Source: Acidimicrobiales bacterium
GTDB lineage: Bacteria; Actinomycetota; Acidimicrobiia; Acidimicrobiales; MedAcidi-G1
NCBI GenBank assembly: GCA_022452145.1
Contig: JAKURY010000012.1
Coordinates: forward strand, 19,005 to 83,004
DNA length: 64,000 nucleotides
Reading direction: 5' to 3'
Of the stretch, positions 23,748-32,375 are shown one piece after another; the stretch's first letter is position 1, and every line of letters starts with the position of its first letter. A program made the position numbers and the translations under genes. Below the pieces are notes generated by a model that saw only the letters and a list, made by a program, of their open reading frames with translations, was not told where the DNA came from and did not search any database.

Positions 23748-24551
23748 GTGCCCGGGACCCCGATCTTCGACCGGTTGGCGGCGCTGCTGCGCGATGAGGT
23801 CCCGGTTGCGCTGGCCACCGTGCTGGATGGCCCCCGTGCCGGCGCCAAACTCCTGGTGCATCGTCTCGGTGCCGGCGAGGTCGAGGTCCAGGGAACGCTT
23901 GGCGACGACGACCTGGACAGGGTCGTGGCACGCGACTCGCTCGGCGAGCTGGCCGCCGGACGGAGCGGCGTCCGGCACTACGGGGAGCACGGCGAAGCCC
24001 GCGAGGAGGCCGTGCGGGTGTTCATCGAGGCCTTCGCCGCACCTCCCCGGATGCTGCTCTTCGGTGCCGTCGACTTCACCCTCGCCCTCGTGCGAGTGGC
24101 CAAGGTGCTGGGCTACCGGGTCACCGTCTGCGACGCACGCGAGGTGTTCGCCACCAGCCAGCGCTTCCCCCTGGCCGACGAGGTTGTCGTGGGCTGGCCG
24201 GACCGTCTGCTGGCCGACGTCGGGCCGGAACTACGGCGCCGCGATGCCATCTGCGTGCTGACCCACGACGTCAAGTTCGACGTGCCGGCCATCGTGGCGG
24301 CGCTGCGGACGTCGGTCGGCTACATAGGCGTCATGGGATCCCGTCGGACCCACGAGGACCGCCTCGAGCGCCTGGTCGAGGTCGGGGTCACCGACGAGGA
24401 GATGGCCCGCCTGCGCTCGCCGATCGGACTGGACATTGGGGCGCGTACGCCGGAGGAGACGGCCATCTCCATCGTGTCGGAGATCATCGCCCTGCGGACC
24501 GGCCGCTCGGCCCGGGCGTTGTCGGACACCGACGGCCCGATCCACGGCTGA
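23748..24551 (+). CDS. XdhC/CoxF family molybdenum-hydroxylase maturation factor
   Basis: A 267-residue XdhC protein with an N-terminal XdhC_CoxI domain (about 1-85, degenerate) and a C-terminal Rossmann domain (about 100-250) containing LLFGAVDFTLALVRV, VTVCDAREVFATSQRFP, and YIGVMGSRRTHEDR followed by SPIGLDIGARTPEE. It is expected to protect and deliver the molybdenum cofactor to the hydroxylase encoded in part by coxS and coxM. The start is GTG. Confidence 0.88.
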   Translation: MPGTPIFDRLAALLRDEVPVALATVLDGPRAGAKLLVHRLGAGEVEVQGTLGDDDLDRVVARDSLGELAAGRSGVRHYGEHGEAREEAVRVFIEAFAAPPRMLLFGAVDFTLALVRVAKVLGYRVTVCDAREVFATSQRFPLADEVVVGWPDRLLADVGPELRRRDAICVLTHDVKFDVPAIVAALRTSVGYIGVMGSRRTHEDRLERLVEVGVTDEEMARLRSPIGLDIGARTPEETAISIVSEIIALRTGRSARALSDTDGPIHG

Positions 24552-24565
24552 GGTACCGGCGGACC

Positions 24566-25135
24566 ATGTCCCTGGACAGGACCATCGCCGCGGTGGTGCT
24601 GGCGGCAGGTGGTGGCACCCGGTGGGCGGGCCCCGGCCACAAACTGTTGGCAGACTTGGACGGTCGGCCCCTGGCCTCCCATGCCATCGGGGCAGCAGCG
24701 GCCGCCGGGCTGGACGAGCTGGTGGTGGTGACTGGGTCGGCGGACCTCTCGGCGGTCGTTCCCGATGGAGCGACCGTCCTGCACAACGAGCTCTGGTCTG
24801 ACGGGCAGGCCGGCTCCATCCGGCTGGCCGTGGAGCATGCCCGGCGGGTCGGGCACGAGGCGATCGTGGTGGGCCTGGCCGACATGCCCGGCATTCCGGC
24901 CGAGGCCTGGCGGGCGGTGGCCGACGCTCCCGGATCCCTTGTCGTGGCCACCTTCGACGGGCAGCGCAGGCCACCCACCAAGGTCGGTCGCAGGTACTGG
25001 TCCGAACTGCCGGAGGCCGGGGACACCGGCGCCAGGTTCCTCCTGGCAGCGAGGCCGTTCGACGTGCTGGAAGTAGCGTGTCCGGGCGATCCGGCAGACG
25101 TCGACACCGTGGAGGACCTCGGGCAGTGGAACTGA
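24566..25135 (+). CDS. mocA: MobA-like nucleotidyltransferase (probable molybdopterin cytidylyltransferase)
   Basis: A 189-residue NTP-transferase of the MobA/MocA group: AAVVLAAGGGTRWAGPGHKLL (the LAAGxGxRxGxxK signature) at residues ~8-28, NELWSDGQAGSIRLAV, and GLADMPGIP with the metal-binding Asp. CO-dehydrogenase-type enzymes use molybdopterin cytosine dinucleotide, so MocA is the natural reading in this cluster. It overlaps coxG by ten bases. Confidence 0.82.
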   Translation: MSLDRTIAAVVLAAGGGTRWAGPGHKLLADLDGRPLASHAIGAAAAAGLDELVVVTGSADLSAVVPDGATVLHNELWSDGQAGSIRLAVEHARRVGHEAIVVGLADMPGIPAEAWRAVADAPGSLVVATFDGQRRPPTKVGRRYWSELPEAGDTGARFLLAARPFDVLEVACPGDPADVDTVEDLGQWN

Positions 25136-25803
25136 ACAACGACTTCGAGGTGGCCGCACCCGTCGACCTGGTGTGGGCCGTGTTGACCGATGTCGAGCGC
25201 ATCGCTCCCTGCCTGCCCGGGGCCCAACTCCTGGAGATCGAGGGCGACGAGTTCCGGGGAGTGGTCAAGATCAAGGTCGGACCGATCACCGCCCAGTACA
25301 AGGGAGCCGCCTCCTTCTCGGAGCGTGATGACGTGGGGCACCGGGCGGTGCTGCGTGCTGAGGGGCGCGACACCAGGGGGGCCGGCAACGCCGCGGCGGA
25401 CATCACCGCCGAGTTGGAGGCGACCGACATCGGTACGAAGGTCACCGTCACCACCGACCTGACGGTGACCGGCAAGGTGGCCCAGTTCGGGCGCGGTGTG
25501 ATGGCCGACGTCTCGAAGAAGCTGATGGGCCAGTTCGCCGACAACCTGAGTGACCTGATTGCCGCCTCCGGCGACGAGGCTGTAGTCGAATCCCCGGCCA
25601 GTGAGGTCACCGCCGATGCCCCGGCCGATGAGGTCACCGTCGATGCCCCGGTCGACGAGACACCTGCGGTCCGGGTGGTGGATGCCCCGGAGGTCGAGGC
25701 CATCGACCTGCTGGGTGCCGCCGGAGCCCCGATCCTGAAGCGGCTGGTCCCCACGCTGCTCGCCGTTGTGGCGGTCGTGGTGATCATCCTGATCCTGGTC
25801 TAG
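25126..25803 (+). CDS. coxG: CoxG-like SRPBCC protein with C-terminal membrane anchor
   Basis: CoxG proteins recruit CO dehydrogenase to the membrane. The 225-residue product has a SRPBCC/CoxG domain (about 1-150: ELNNDFEVAAPVDLVWAVLTD, CLPGAQL, FRGVVKIKVGPITAQYKG), an acidic low-complexity linker with a repeated EVTxDAPxDE unit (about 160-185), and a final ~20-residue hydrophobic helix that would anchor it in the membrane. GTG 25126 lies inside the end of mocA. It closes the cox-type set. Confidence 0.88.
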   Translation: MELNNDFEVAAPVDLVWAVLTDVERIAPCLPGAQLLEIEGDEFRGVVKIKVGPITAQYKGAASFSERDDVGHRAVLRAEGRDTRGAGNAAADITAELEATDIGTKVTVTTDLTVTGKVAQFGRGVMADVSKKLMGQFADNLSDLIAASGDEAVVESPASEVTADAPADEVTVDAPVDETPAVRVVDAPEVEAIDLLGAAGAPILKRLVPTLLAVVAVVVIILILV

Positions 25804-25836
25804 GACCCTGACCGGCCCATCCCCACGGGCCCATCC

Positions 25837-26337
25837 ATGGACGCACCTCTCCCGCCCCGCACCGGGGCCGATGACGACGACCGCGAGTTGGTCGCCGGGC
25901 TCCTGGGTCGATGGCCGGAGGGGCTGTTCGACGTGGTGGTCCGCGACGACGCCGGAGTTCCGGTGGTGATCCGGAACCACCCGTTGCTGGACGACGGTCG
26001 TCCTATGCCCACCCGCTTCTGGCTGGTGGCCGACGAGCTGCGGTCCCGGATCGGGACCCTGGAGTCGACCGGTGGGGTCCGGGCCGCCGAGGCGGACTGT
26101 GATCCGGCCGAGCTGGCCGAGGCCCACGACCGCTACGCGGCGGAACGGGACGCCGCCATCCCCGAGGACCATGAGGGCCACCGGCCGTCAGGTGGCGTGG
26201 GCGGAACGAGACAGGGCGTCAAGTGTCTGCACGCCCACTACGCCTGGTTCCTGGCCGGCGGGGACGATCCGGTGGGCCGGTGGGTCCACGCCCGACTGCA
26301 GGGCCGACCTGCGTCGACGGAGGAGTCCGGTGGCTGA
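25837..26337 (+). CDS. DUF501 family protein
   Basis: A 166-residue protein of the actinobacterial DUF501 family (Rv1025 in M. tuberculosis). Conserved features: LLGRWPEGLFDVVVRD, NHPLLDDGRPMPTRFWLV, and the GGTRQGVKCLHAHYAWFLAGG block with the invariant Cys and two His. The function is unknown; the C/H arrangement could bind a metal. It overlaps ppx by eight bases, the usual arrangement, but is separated from eno-ftsB by the 14.6-kb cox/serine-cycle block. Confidence 0.92.
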   Translation: MDAPLPPRTGADDDDRELVAGLLGRWPEGLFDVVVRDDAGVPVVIRNHPLLDDGRPMPTRFWLVADELRSRIGTLESTGGVRAAEADCDPAELAEAHDRYAAERDAAIPEDHEGHRPSGGVGGTRQGVKCLHAHYAWFLAGGDDPVGRWVHARLQGRPASTEESGG

Positions 26338-27238
26338 GCTGGTGGCCGCCGTCGACTGCGGGACCAACTCCACCCGTCTCCTGATCGGCGATGGCCGGCG
26401 CTCGGTGGAGCGACTGATGCGCATCACCCGGATGGGGGAAGGGGTGGATGCCACCGGGCGGCTGGCCCCACAGGCCATCGACCGCGTGGTCGGCGTGCTC
26501 CGGGAGTTCCGCTCGTCGATGGACCGCCACGGGGTGATCCGGTGCCGGGTGACCGCCACGTCGGCTGCCCGGGATGCCGCCAACCGGGACGAGTTCTTCG
26601 ATCTCGCCGAGGCGGTGCTCGGCCACCGACCGGAGCTGCTGTCTGGCATCGAGGAGGGTCGGCTTTCTTTCGCGGGTGCCACGGCCGACCTCGACCCGGT
26701 CGACGGGCCGTTCCTGATTTTGGACATCGGGGGTGGGTCCACCGAGTTCGTGGTCGGCACTACCGAGGTCGAGGGGACGTTGTCGTGCGACATCGGCTGC
26801 GTGCGGTTGACCGAGCAGTGGATCGAGCACGATCCCCCGTTGCCCGAGGAGCTGGTGGCCTGCCTGTCGATAGCCGAGGGGCACGTGGACGACGTCCTGC
26901 GGGTGGTTCCGGCGGCGGCCGGCGCCCGGACCCTGGTCGGCTTGGCCGGCACGGTGTCATGCGTTGCGGCGGTCGAGATCGGCCTAGCCACCTACGACCG
27001 GGATCGGATCCACCACTTCCGGCTCTCCAGGGAGGCCGTCGAGGACGTCTTTCGGACCCTGGCCACCGAGACTCGGGCCGAGCGTCTGGAGAACCCGGGC
27101 ATGGAGGAGGACCGGGCGGACGTCATAGTTGGCGGCCTGGCCATCCTGGTGAAGGTCATGCGCCAGATGGGCTTCGACGAGTGCCTGGTCTCGGAGTCGG
27201 ACATCCTGGATGGCCTGGTGGCCTCGCAGCAGCGGTAG
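26330..27238 (+). CDS. ppx: Ppx/GppA family exopolyphosphatase
   Basis: Actin-like ATPase-fold phosphatase acting on polyphosphate or (p)ppGpp. The 302-residue protein is the short actinobacterial Ppx2-like form. Motifs: VDCGTNSTRLLI (near residues 8-19), GEGVDATGRL, RVTATSAARDA, a GIEEGRLSF region, LDIGGGSTEFVVG (near 129-141) and GLAGTVSC. GTG 26330 overlaps the DUF501 gene; the longer frame is a shadow. Exopolyphosphatase versus guanosine pentaphosphatase activity cannot be separated from sequence. Confidence 0.93.
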   Translation: MAELVAAVDCGTNSTRLLIGDGRRSVERLMRITRMGEGVDATGRLAPQAIDRVVGVLREFRSSMDRHGVIRCRVTATSAARDAANRDEFFDLAEAVLGHRPELLSGIEEGRLSFAGATADLDPVDGPFLILDIGGGSTEFVVGTTEVEGTLSCDIGCVRLTEQWIEHDPPLPEELVACLSIAEGHVDDVLRVVPAAAGARTLVGLAGTVSCVAAVEIGLATYDRDRIHHFRLSREAVEDVFRTLATETRAERLENPGMEEDRADVIVGGLAILVKVMRQMGFDECLVSESDILDGLVASQQR

Positions 27239-27272
27239 TCCTGCGCGACGAACGTGACTTCACTGAAGGGAA

Positions 27273-27299
27273 GAATCTTTCCCACGAGTAGTGATTCGT
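27273..27299. promoter_or_regulatory. GAATCT/GATTCGT element upstream of the glyoxylate aminotransferase
   Basis: GAATCT (27273-27278) and GATTCGT (27293-27299) start 20 bases apart in the leader. The same two words start 13 bases apart (20231 and 20244) between ppc and mcl. GAATCT is also flanked here by GGGAA and TTCCC. This is a candidate shared regulatory site; no regulator is identified. Confidence 0.3.
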
Positions 27300-27303
27300 C
27301 ACT

Positions 27304-27309
27304 TAGGAT
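27304..27309 (+). promoter_or_regulatory. Candidate -10 box for the glyoxylate aminotransferase gene
   Basis: TAGGAT ends 7 bases before ATG 27317, consistent with a leaderless transcript. Confidence 0.4.
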
Positions 27310-27316
27310 GGCCGCC

Positions 27317-28411
27317 ATGTCGCACGCAGATCGCATCCTCATGGGCCCCGGTCCCTGCAACCCGTATCCGCAGGTCATCAAGGCCTTCGGCCGACCGGTC
27401 CTGGGCCATCTGGACCCTGACTTCATCACCCTCCTGGACGACACCAACGATCGGCTGAGGGAGGTGTTCCGCACCGCCAACCCGCTGACCTTCCCGGTCT
27501 CGGCCACCGGGTCGGCAGGCATGGAGGCCACCTTCGTCAACGTGCTGGGTCCCGGTGACCCGGTGGTTATCGGCGTCAATGGCGTGTTCGGCGAGCGCAT
27601 GTGCGACGTGGCCTCCCGCTGTGGCGCCGAGGTCGTCCGGGTGGACGCCGAGTGGGGGCGGGCCATCGACCCACAGGCCCTGCTGGACGCCCACCCGAGC
27701 CCCAAGGTCATCGCCGTGGTGCACGCCGAGACCTCGACCGGCATCCGCAACGACGTAGAACCCATTGGAGCCGGCAAGGGCGACGCCCTGCTCCTGGTGG
27801 ACTGCGTCACCTCCCTGGGCGGCATACCCCTGGAGATCGACGCCTGGGGTGTGGACCTCGCCTACAGCGGAACCCAGAAGTGCCTGGGCGTGCCTCCCGG
27901 GCTCTCCCCGGTGACCGTCTCACAGGCCGCCATCGACCGGTTCGTCGAGAAGTCACCGTCCTGGTACCTAGACCTCGCCATGATCGCCAAGTACATGACC
28001 AGCGGCGGCACCCGCGCATACCACCACACTGCACCCATCTCCATGATCTACGCCCTCCACGCCGGCCTGGGAGTGCTCCTCGACGAGGGCCTCGAGAACG
28101 TCCAGGCCCGCCATCAGGCCTGCGGTGACCAGCTCCAGAAGGGTCTGGTCGATCGGGGTTTCGAGCTCTTCGCCCAGGAGGGCCACCGTCTCCCCGAGCT
28201 CACCTCGGTGTTCGTCCCCGCCGACCGCCTGCCAGACGGGCTGGACGAGGCCGGCGTCCGTCGGCGCCTGCTACAGGAGTACGACATCGAGATCGGCGGC
28301 GGCCTCGGTCCGGTCGCCGGCAAGGTCTGGCGCATTGGTTGCATGGGCCACACGGCCCGTCTGCGCAACGTCACCCTGCTGCTGGCCGCCCTGGACGAGA
28401 TCTTGGACTGA
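27317..28411 (+). CDS. Alanine/serine-glyoxylate aminotransferase (class V)
   Basis: PLP enzyme converting glyoxylate to glycine with alanine or serine as amino donor. The 364-residue sequence resembles the AGXT type: [55 protein letters not shown], the PLP lysine K188 in [27 protein letters not shown], and [20 protein letters not shown] 27317 is used; ATG 27308 would add three residues but lies in the TAGGAT box. With malyl-CoA lyase nearby it would consume the glyoxylate released. If serine is the donor, it fills the SgaA step of the serine cycle; the donor is not visible in the sequence. Confidence 0.88.
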   Translation: MSHADRILMGPGPCNPYPQVIKAFGRPVLGHLDPDFITLLDDTNDRLREVFRTANPLTFPVSATGSAGMEATFVNVLGPGDPVVIGVNGVFGERMCDVASRCGAEVVRVDAEWGRAIDPQALLDAHPSPKVIAVVHAETSTGIRNDVEPIGAGKGDALLLVDCVTSLGGIPLEIDAWGVDLAYSGTQKCLGVPPGLSPVTVSQAAIDRFVEKSPSWYLDLAMIAKYMTSGGTRAYHHTAPISMIYALHAGLGVLLDEGLENVQARHQACGDQLQKGLVDRGFELFAQEGHRLPELTSVFVPADRLPDGLDEAGVRRRLLQEYDIEIGGGLGPVAGKVWRIGCMGHTARLRNVTLLLAALDEILD

Positions 28412-28416
28412 CGACC

Positions 28417-28454
28417 GACGGTCGGGTGCCGGGCCGGGTTGCAAGCCGACCGTC
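28417..28454 (+). terminator. Hairpin after the glyoxylate aminotransferase
   Basis: GACGGTCGG (28417-28425) and CCGACCGTC (28446-28454) form a 9-bp stem around a 20-base loop. It lies just after the stop with no T tract, so it is probably a factor-assisted terminator. Confidence 0.45.
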
Positions 28455-28475
28455 GTACCTGCCAATGATGGAGCC

Positions 28476-29114
28476 GTGGCGATCGACCAGGTGACCGACT
28501 GTCCGGTCCTGCGTGGGTCCAGGGTGGCCATGCGGCCCCTCGAGGTGGACGACTTCTCGGAGTGGCAGGTCGTACGGCGTCGGAACGCCGACTGGCTGAC
28601 CGCCTGGGAGCCCCGCCGCGGCTTCGGGCAGCCCGACCCGGCGGTGGACCGCCAGGCCTTCGCCATGCGATGTGCGGCACGTAGGCGGGAGCGCCAACTG
28701 GGAACCGGCTGGGGCTTCGGCGTGTTCGTGGGCGTGGACGGCACCGACCACTTCGCCGGGGAGGTGAACCTGTCAAACGTCGTGCGGGGGGCGTTCCGGA
28801 GTGCCCACATCGGCTACTGGATGGACGAGGACCGGGCGGGCAACGGTTACATTCCCGAGGCTCTGGTGATGGCGTGCAGGTTCGCCTTCGAGGAGATCGA
28901 CCTGCACCGGGTCCAGGTGTCGATCGTGCCCAGGAACACCCGCTCCCGACGGGTGGTCGAGAAGCTGGAGTTCCGCTGCGAGGGCCTGGCCGAGCGCTAC
29001 CTGGAGATCGACGGCGTGTGGGAGGACCACCTCCGGTTCGCCATCACCGCTGAGGAGTGGTGCCTACGGCGAACGGTGTTGGCCGCCACCTGGCTCAAGC
29101 CGTCTGGCAACTGA
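28476..29114 (+). CDS. GNAT family N-acetyltransferase, RimJ-like
   Basis: A 212-residue acetyltransferase of the RimJ/RimL type (N-terminal acetylation of ribosomal or other proteins). Features: [62 protein letters not shown] (motif A acetyl-CoA loop), [23 protein letters not shown]. The arrangement is typical, and in many actinobacteria such a gene is annotated RimJ. GTG 28476 gives the family start; the upstream open frame is a shadow. It is convergent with the crotonase-like gene. Confidence 0.9.
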   Translation: MAIDQVTDCPVLRGSRVAMRPLEVDDFSEWQVVRRRNADWLTAWEPRRGFGQPDPAVDRQAFAMRCAARRRERQLGTGWGFGVFVGVDGTDHFAGEVNLSNVVRGAFRSAHIGYWMDEDRAGNGYIPEALVMACRFAFEEIDLHRVQVSIVPRNTRSRRVVEKLEFRCEGLAERYLEIDGVWEDHLRFAITAEEWCLRRTVLAATWLKPSGN

Positions 29115-29136
29115 CGCTCCGCGCGTCGGGGAGCCC

Positions 29137-29151
29137 CCGGTCGGAAACCGG
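29137..29151. terminator. Small hairpin between convergent genes
   Basis: CCGGT-cggaa-ACCGG, a 5-bp stem in the 42-base gap between two convergent genes. It is weak; it could end transcription in both directions. Confidence 0.25.
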
Positions 29152-29156
29152 ACGGC

Positions 29157-29924
29157 TCAGTCCCCGGCTGCGATCCGGGCCTTGAGTCTGCCGACCATCT
29201 CCACGAATGCCGGCTGCTTCATCGACCAGGCCTGGGGCGGGATCTCCATCTGGACTGCCGGGACCGACTCGGTCACCCCTGCAGTGTCGTGCAGCGTCTT
29301 CTTGGTGACGGCGACCAGCTCGACGGGATGGGCGGCGGCCTTCGCCGCGTAGTCGACGGCCCGGTCGACCAGCTCGTCGTCGTCCACGCACTCCCACGCC
29401 ACACCGTGGCGGACCGCCTGCTCACCGTCCAGTATCTGCTCGAACAGCACCATGGCCTTGGCCGTTTGCAGGTCGGTGATGTTGCGGAGGCGCCAGGTGT
29501 GGCCACCGCCGGGGTGGATGCCGATGGTCAGGAACCGGCTGTCGAAACGGGCGGAGCGGCCGGCGACAACCAGGTCGCATGCCAGGACCATGTTCATGCC
29601 GGCACCCACCGCCGCACCGTTCACGGCGGCGACCGTGGGCAGCGAGGTGTGGGCCACACGGAGGAACCCCCTGTAGATGTCGGGGAGCGAGCCTTCGGAA
29701 TTCCCCTCTCCGGCTTCCAGCAGGTCGTCCAGGACGGCTCCGGCGCAGAAGGCCCTACCGGCGCCGGTGAGCACCACCGCTCCGATGCCGTCGTCGGCCT
29801 CCAGGTCGTCGAAGGCCGCCAGGAGCTCCTCGTTCATCTCGTCGGAGACCACGTTGCGGCGGTCGGGGTCGTCGAAGGTGAGGATGGCGACGCGGTCGCG
29901 GCGTTCGATTCGGAGCACGCTCAT
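29157..29924 (-). CDS. Enoyl-CoA hydratase/isomerase family (crotonase fold) protein
   Basis: A 255-residue crotonase-fold protein: AILTFDDPDRRNVVSDEM at the N-terminus, LTGAGRAFCAGA (first oxyanion-hole region), AVNGAAVGAGMNMVLACD (second), and HPGGGHTWRLRN. Both catalytic glutamates of true enoyl-CoA hydratase appear to be missing: the position of Glu144 is Asn in GAGMN, and that of Glu164 is Phe in FDSRFLTIG. It is therefore probably not a simple hydratase but an isomerase, thioesterase, decarboxylase or other family activity. GAGACT lies 6 bases before the ATG. Confidence 0.85.
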   Translation of the reverse strand: MSVLRIERRDRVAILTFDDPDRRNVVSDEMNEELLAAFDDLEADDGIGAVVLTGAGRAFCAGAVLDDLLEAGEGNSEGSLPDIYRGFLRVAHTSLPTVAAVNGAAVGAGMNMVLACDLVVAGRSARFDSRFLTIGIHPGGGHTWRLRNITDLQTAKAMVLFEQILDGEQAVRHGVAWECVDDDELVDRAVDYAAKAAAHPVELVAVTKKTLHDTAGVTESVPAVQMEIPPQAWSMKQPAFVEMVGRLKARIAAGD

Positions 29925-30021
29925 GCGGGGAGTCTCCCATGTCGAAGCCAGCGGTTCGGGACCGGGGGAGGGCCCCTCCGCACGTCGGTCAGCCGCTGGG
30001 AGGCCGGCCGGAGTCCGGGGT

Positions 30022-30027
30022 TAGGGT
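30022..30027 (+). promoter_or_regulatory. Candidate -10 box for the MFS gene
   Basis: TAGGGT ends 6 bases before ATG 30034, consistent with a leaderless transcript. Confidence 0.35.
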
Positions 30028-30033
30028 CGCCAG

Positions 30034-31320
30034 ATGGCAATGGGGGAACCGGGTGGGACGGTTGCCCCGGGCCTGCCGCCGCCTGACCGGCGGCGGTTCC
30101 CGGCCATGGGCTTCCCGAACTACCGGCGGTTCTGGATAGGCGGGATGTTGACCAACAACGGCCGCTGGGTGCAGTACGTCACCACCTACTACATCGTTTA
30201 CCGGATCACCGGTTCGGCGGCATGGGTCGGCATGGCCGGCTTCTTCACGTTCATCCCGATGCTGCTCACCAATCCGGTGGCCGGCTACGTGTCGGACCAC
30301 TTCGACCGGCGCAAGGTGCTCCTGACCACCAACAGCCTCTGCAGCGCGCTGGCTGCCGGTATGGCCCTTACCTGGGCGTCCGGGATCCACGACGTCCGCC
30401 TTTGGATGATGTTGCTGCTGGTCGGCGGGTTCGTATACGGCGTACAGCTGCCCACCTGGCAGTCGTTCGTCGCCGAGTGCGTGCCACGTGAGCACCTCCG
30501 CAACGCCATCACCATGAACTCGACCCAGTTCAACGCGGCTCGCACCTTCGGACCGGCCCTGGGCGGCCTGCTGATCGGCACTCTCGGGCCAGGCTGGGCG
30601 CTCACCCTCACGGCGGTGCTCTACGGGCCGGTCCTGGTGGCCCTCGCACGGATCGATCCGTCGACCCTGTTCCGTGCGGGGTCCTCCGCCCGGGTCGGAG
30701 GGCATCGGGGTTCGTCGGTGGTCGCCGACTACCGCGAGTCGATCCGGTATGTGCTGGACGCTCCGGGGATCCGGGCGGCCATCATCACCGTCACCCTCAT
30801 CTCCACGGCCGGTCAGCCCATCGTGCAGCAGATCGTCGTGTTCGCCGAGGAGGTCTTCGAGGTCTCGCCGTTCTGGTTCGGGATACTCGGCTCGGCGCAG
30901 GGGATCGGCGCCCTGTTGGCCGCCCCCGTGGTGGCCGGGGAGTTGAGCCGCCTGAAGCGGTCCAGGATCCAACTCCTGGCGACATCCGGGTACGGGGCGG
31001 CCATGGTGGTGTTCGCCCTGGCGCCCTCCTTCTGGGTGGGCTTCGGTGCTCTCGCCCTGATCGGTGTGATGCACTTGGCGTCGGCCTCGAACCTCAACTC
31101 CACCGTGCAGCTGCAGGTCGCCGACGAGCTGCGTGGCCGGGTGATGGCCATCTACCTGATGGGCGTCCTGGGCCTGTCGCCCTTCGCCAACCTGCTCATG
31201 GGCTGGTTGATATCGGTCCTCGGCCCCCGGCCGGTGGTGGCGGCCAGCGGCCTGGTAGTCGTCGTAGGAGGGCTGCTCCTGCAGGTGACCGGGCAGTACG
31301 GCCGCCTGGACGGGGGCTGA
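30034..31320 (+). CDS. MFS transporter (EntS-like, MFS_3 group)
   Basis: A 428-residue integral membrane protein with about 12 hydrophobic segments, the loop 2-3 motif GYVSDHFDRRKVLL (MFS signature GxxxDxxxRR), and the FNAARTFGPALGGLLIGTLG segment typical of the EntS/YfiS exporters. It starts with GFPNYRRFWIGGMLTNNGRWVQ, as in this subfamily. The substrate is unknown; relatives export siderophores or drugs. It is convergent with the RecB-like nuclease gene, with 16 bases between the stops. Confidence 0.9.
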   Translation: MAMGEPGGTVAPGLPPPDRRRFPAMGFPNYRRFWIGGMLTNNGRWVQYVTTYYIVYRITGSAAWVGMAGFFTFIPMLLTNPVAGYVSDHFDRRKVLLTTNSLCSALAAGMALTWASGIHDVRLWMMLLLVGGFVYGVQLPTWQSFVAECVPREHLRNAITMNSTQFNAARTFGPALGGLLIGTLGPGWALTLTAVLYGPVLVALARIDPSTLFRAGSSARVGGHRGSSVVADYRESIRYVLDAPGIRAAIITVTLISTAGQPIVQQIVVFAEEVFEVSPFWFGILGSAQGIGALLAAPVVAGELSRLKRSRIQLLATSGYGAAMVVFALAPSFWVGFGALALIGVMHLASASNLNSTVQLQVADELRGRVMAIYLMGVLGLSPFANLLMGWLISVLGPRPVVAASGLVVVVGGLLLQVTGQYGRLDGG

Positions 31321-31336
31321 TCGGCGCCGACCCGGG

Positions 31337-32296
31337 TCAGGTCGGGTCGTCGAACTCGGCCCGGTGGGCCCGCCCCTCGTCACAGGTGTCGTACACGGGG
31401 CACCAATGGCATGGGGGGCCGGGGATCCGGTTCGGAGTACGGCCGCCGTGGAGCAGCTCGACGAGTCGGCCGACGCCGTCGGTTAGGCGGGCCACGCTGG
31501 CCATGAGGGTGTCCTCGGTGACCGCCTCGGGCACGAAGTGGGCCTGGTCCAGGTAGTAGGACGCCAGGAGCCTGGGCGGGACACCGATGCGGAGGGTCTC
31601 GATCAGGGCGTAGAAGCGGAGGTCCTCGCGGTGCACGGGAAGCGACCCCCCGGTCTTGAGGTCGACTATCACCTTGCCGGCCCGTTGGCCACTGGCGCTG
31701 CCAAGGGTCAGGTCCACCTTGCCGGCCAGGATCAGGCGGCCGCCGCACAACTCGGCCCGCATGCGGCTCTCGGTGACGGGGCGCCATGCGGGCTTCAGTG
31801 GGGGCCAGCACTCCAGGTACTTGGTGAAGGCATCCAACGACTCGGACCTCAGCTCGGCCCGCTCGACTTCGCTGCAACCCCGCAGCCAGTGCCCGAGGCT
31901 GCCCCGGTCCGCCTCGTAGCGGGCCAGGGCCTCGTCCACCAGCACGGGCGGCTCTACCTCCCGACGCCAGTTGACGGCCAATTCGACGGCCTTATGGACG
32001 ATGGTGCCGCGGGCGGTGGGGACCCGCCACTCGAATTCCTCGGCCTCGTCGGCGAGGAATTTCGCCTCGCAGCCGTGTACCTGGGCGAGCCGGTGCTTGT
32101 GGACGAATAGATCCTCACCGGTCGGGAGCCCGTCGAGGTGGGGTTCCACGGCCGTCTCGAGGGCTGACCGGAGATGGTGGCGGAGGTCCTCGGCGAACTC
32201 GGGTCGTTCGTCGACCGTGGCCCCGAGCTGGTCGAGGACGGCCTGCTGTGCCGGGTTGAGGTCGGGTGCGGCGGTGCCGTCGTCGATCGGGTCCAC
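31337..32296 (-). CDS. RecB/Cas4-like PD-(D/E)XK nuclease with possible Fe-S cluster
   Basis: A 319-residue stand-alone nuclease-fold protein. Motif I is ARGTIVHKAVELAV, motif II/III is ILAGKVDLTLG and GKVIVDLKTGGSLP (the D-x-K core), then FYALIETLRIG (QxxxY-like helix). The C-terminal CHWCPVYDTC plus the upstream HGCEAKF cysteine could bind a 4Fe-4S cluster as in Cas4, AddB and exonuclease V. GTG 32296 is preferred; the open frame extends to 32377 but would overlap the divergent gene start. No CRISPR array or helicase partner is nearby, so a repair role is more likely than CRISPR adaptation. Confidence 0.8.
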   Translation of the reverse strand: MDPIDDGTAAPDLNPAQQAVLDQLGATVDERPEFAEDLRHHLRSALETAVEPHLDGLPTGEDLFVHKHRLAQVHGCEAKFLADEAEEFEWRVPTARGTIVHKAVELAVNWRREVEPPVLVDEALARYEADRGSLGHWLRGCSEVERAELRSESLDAFTKYLECWPPLKPAWRPVTESRMRAELCGGRLILAGKVDLTLGSASGQRAGKVIVDLKTGGSLPVHREDLRFYALIETLRIGVPPRLLASYYLDQAHFVPEAVTEDTLMASVARLTDGVGRLVELLHGGRTPNRIPGPPCHWCPVYDTCDEGRAHRAEFDDPT

Positions 32297-32375
32297 GCCG
32301 GGAGTATGGCCCAGCCCGGTGACACGGGGCCGGAGGCTCGGCGCGTTGTCACACCCCTCCTCGATAATGGAACCC

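Noticed and set aside
28412..28475. A tRNA-like or riboswitch structure after the aminotransferase
   Set aside because: Only a single 9-bp hairpin can be drawn; there is no cloverleaf, T-loop or conserved ligand-binding core.
31337..32296. Cas4 of a CRISPR system
   Set aside because: No array or other cas gene is visible; stand-alone RecB-like nucleases are common in actinobacteria.
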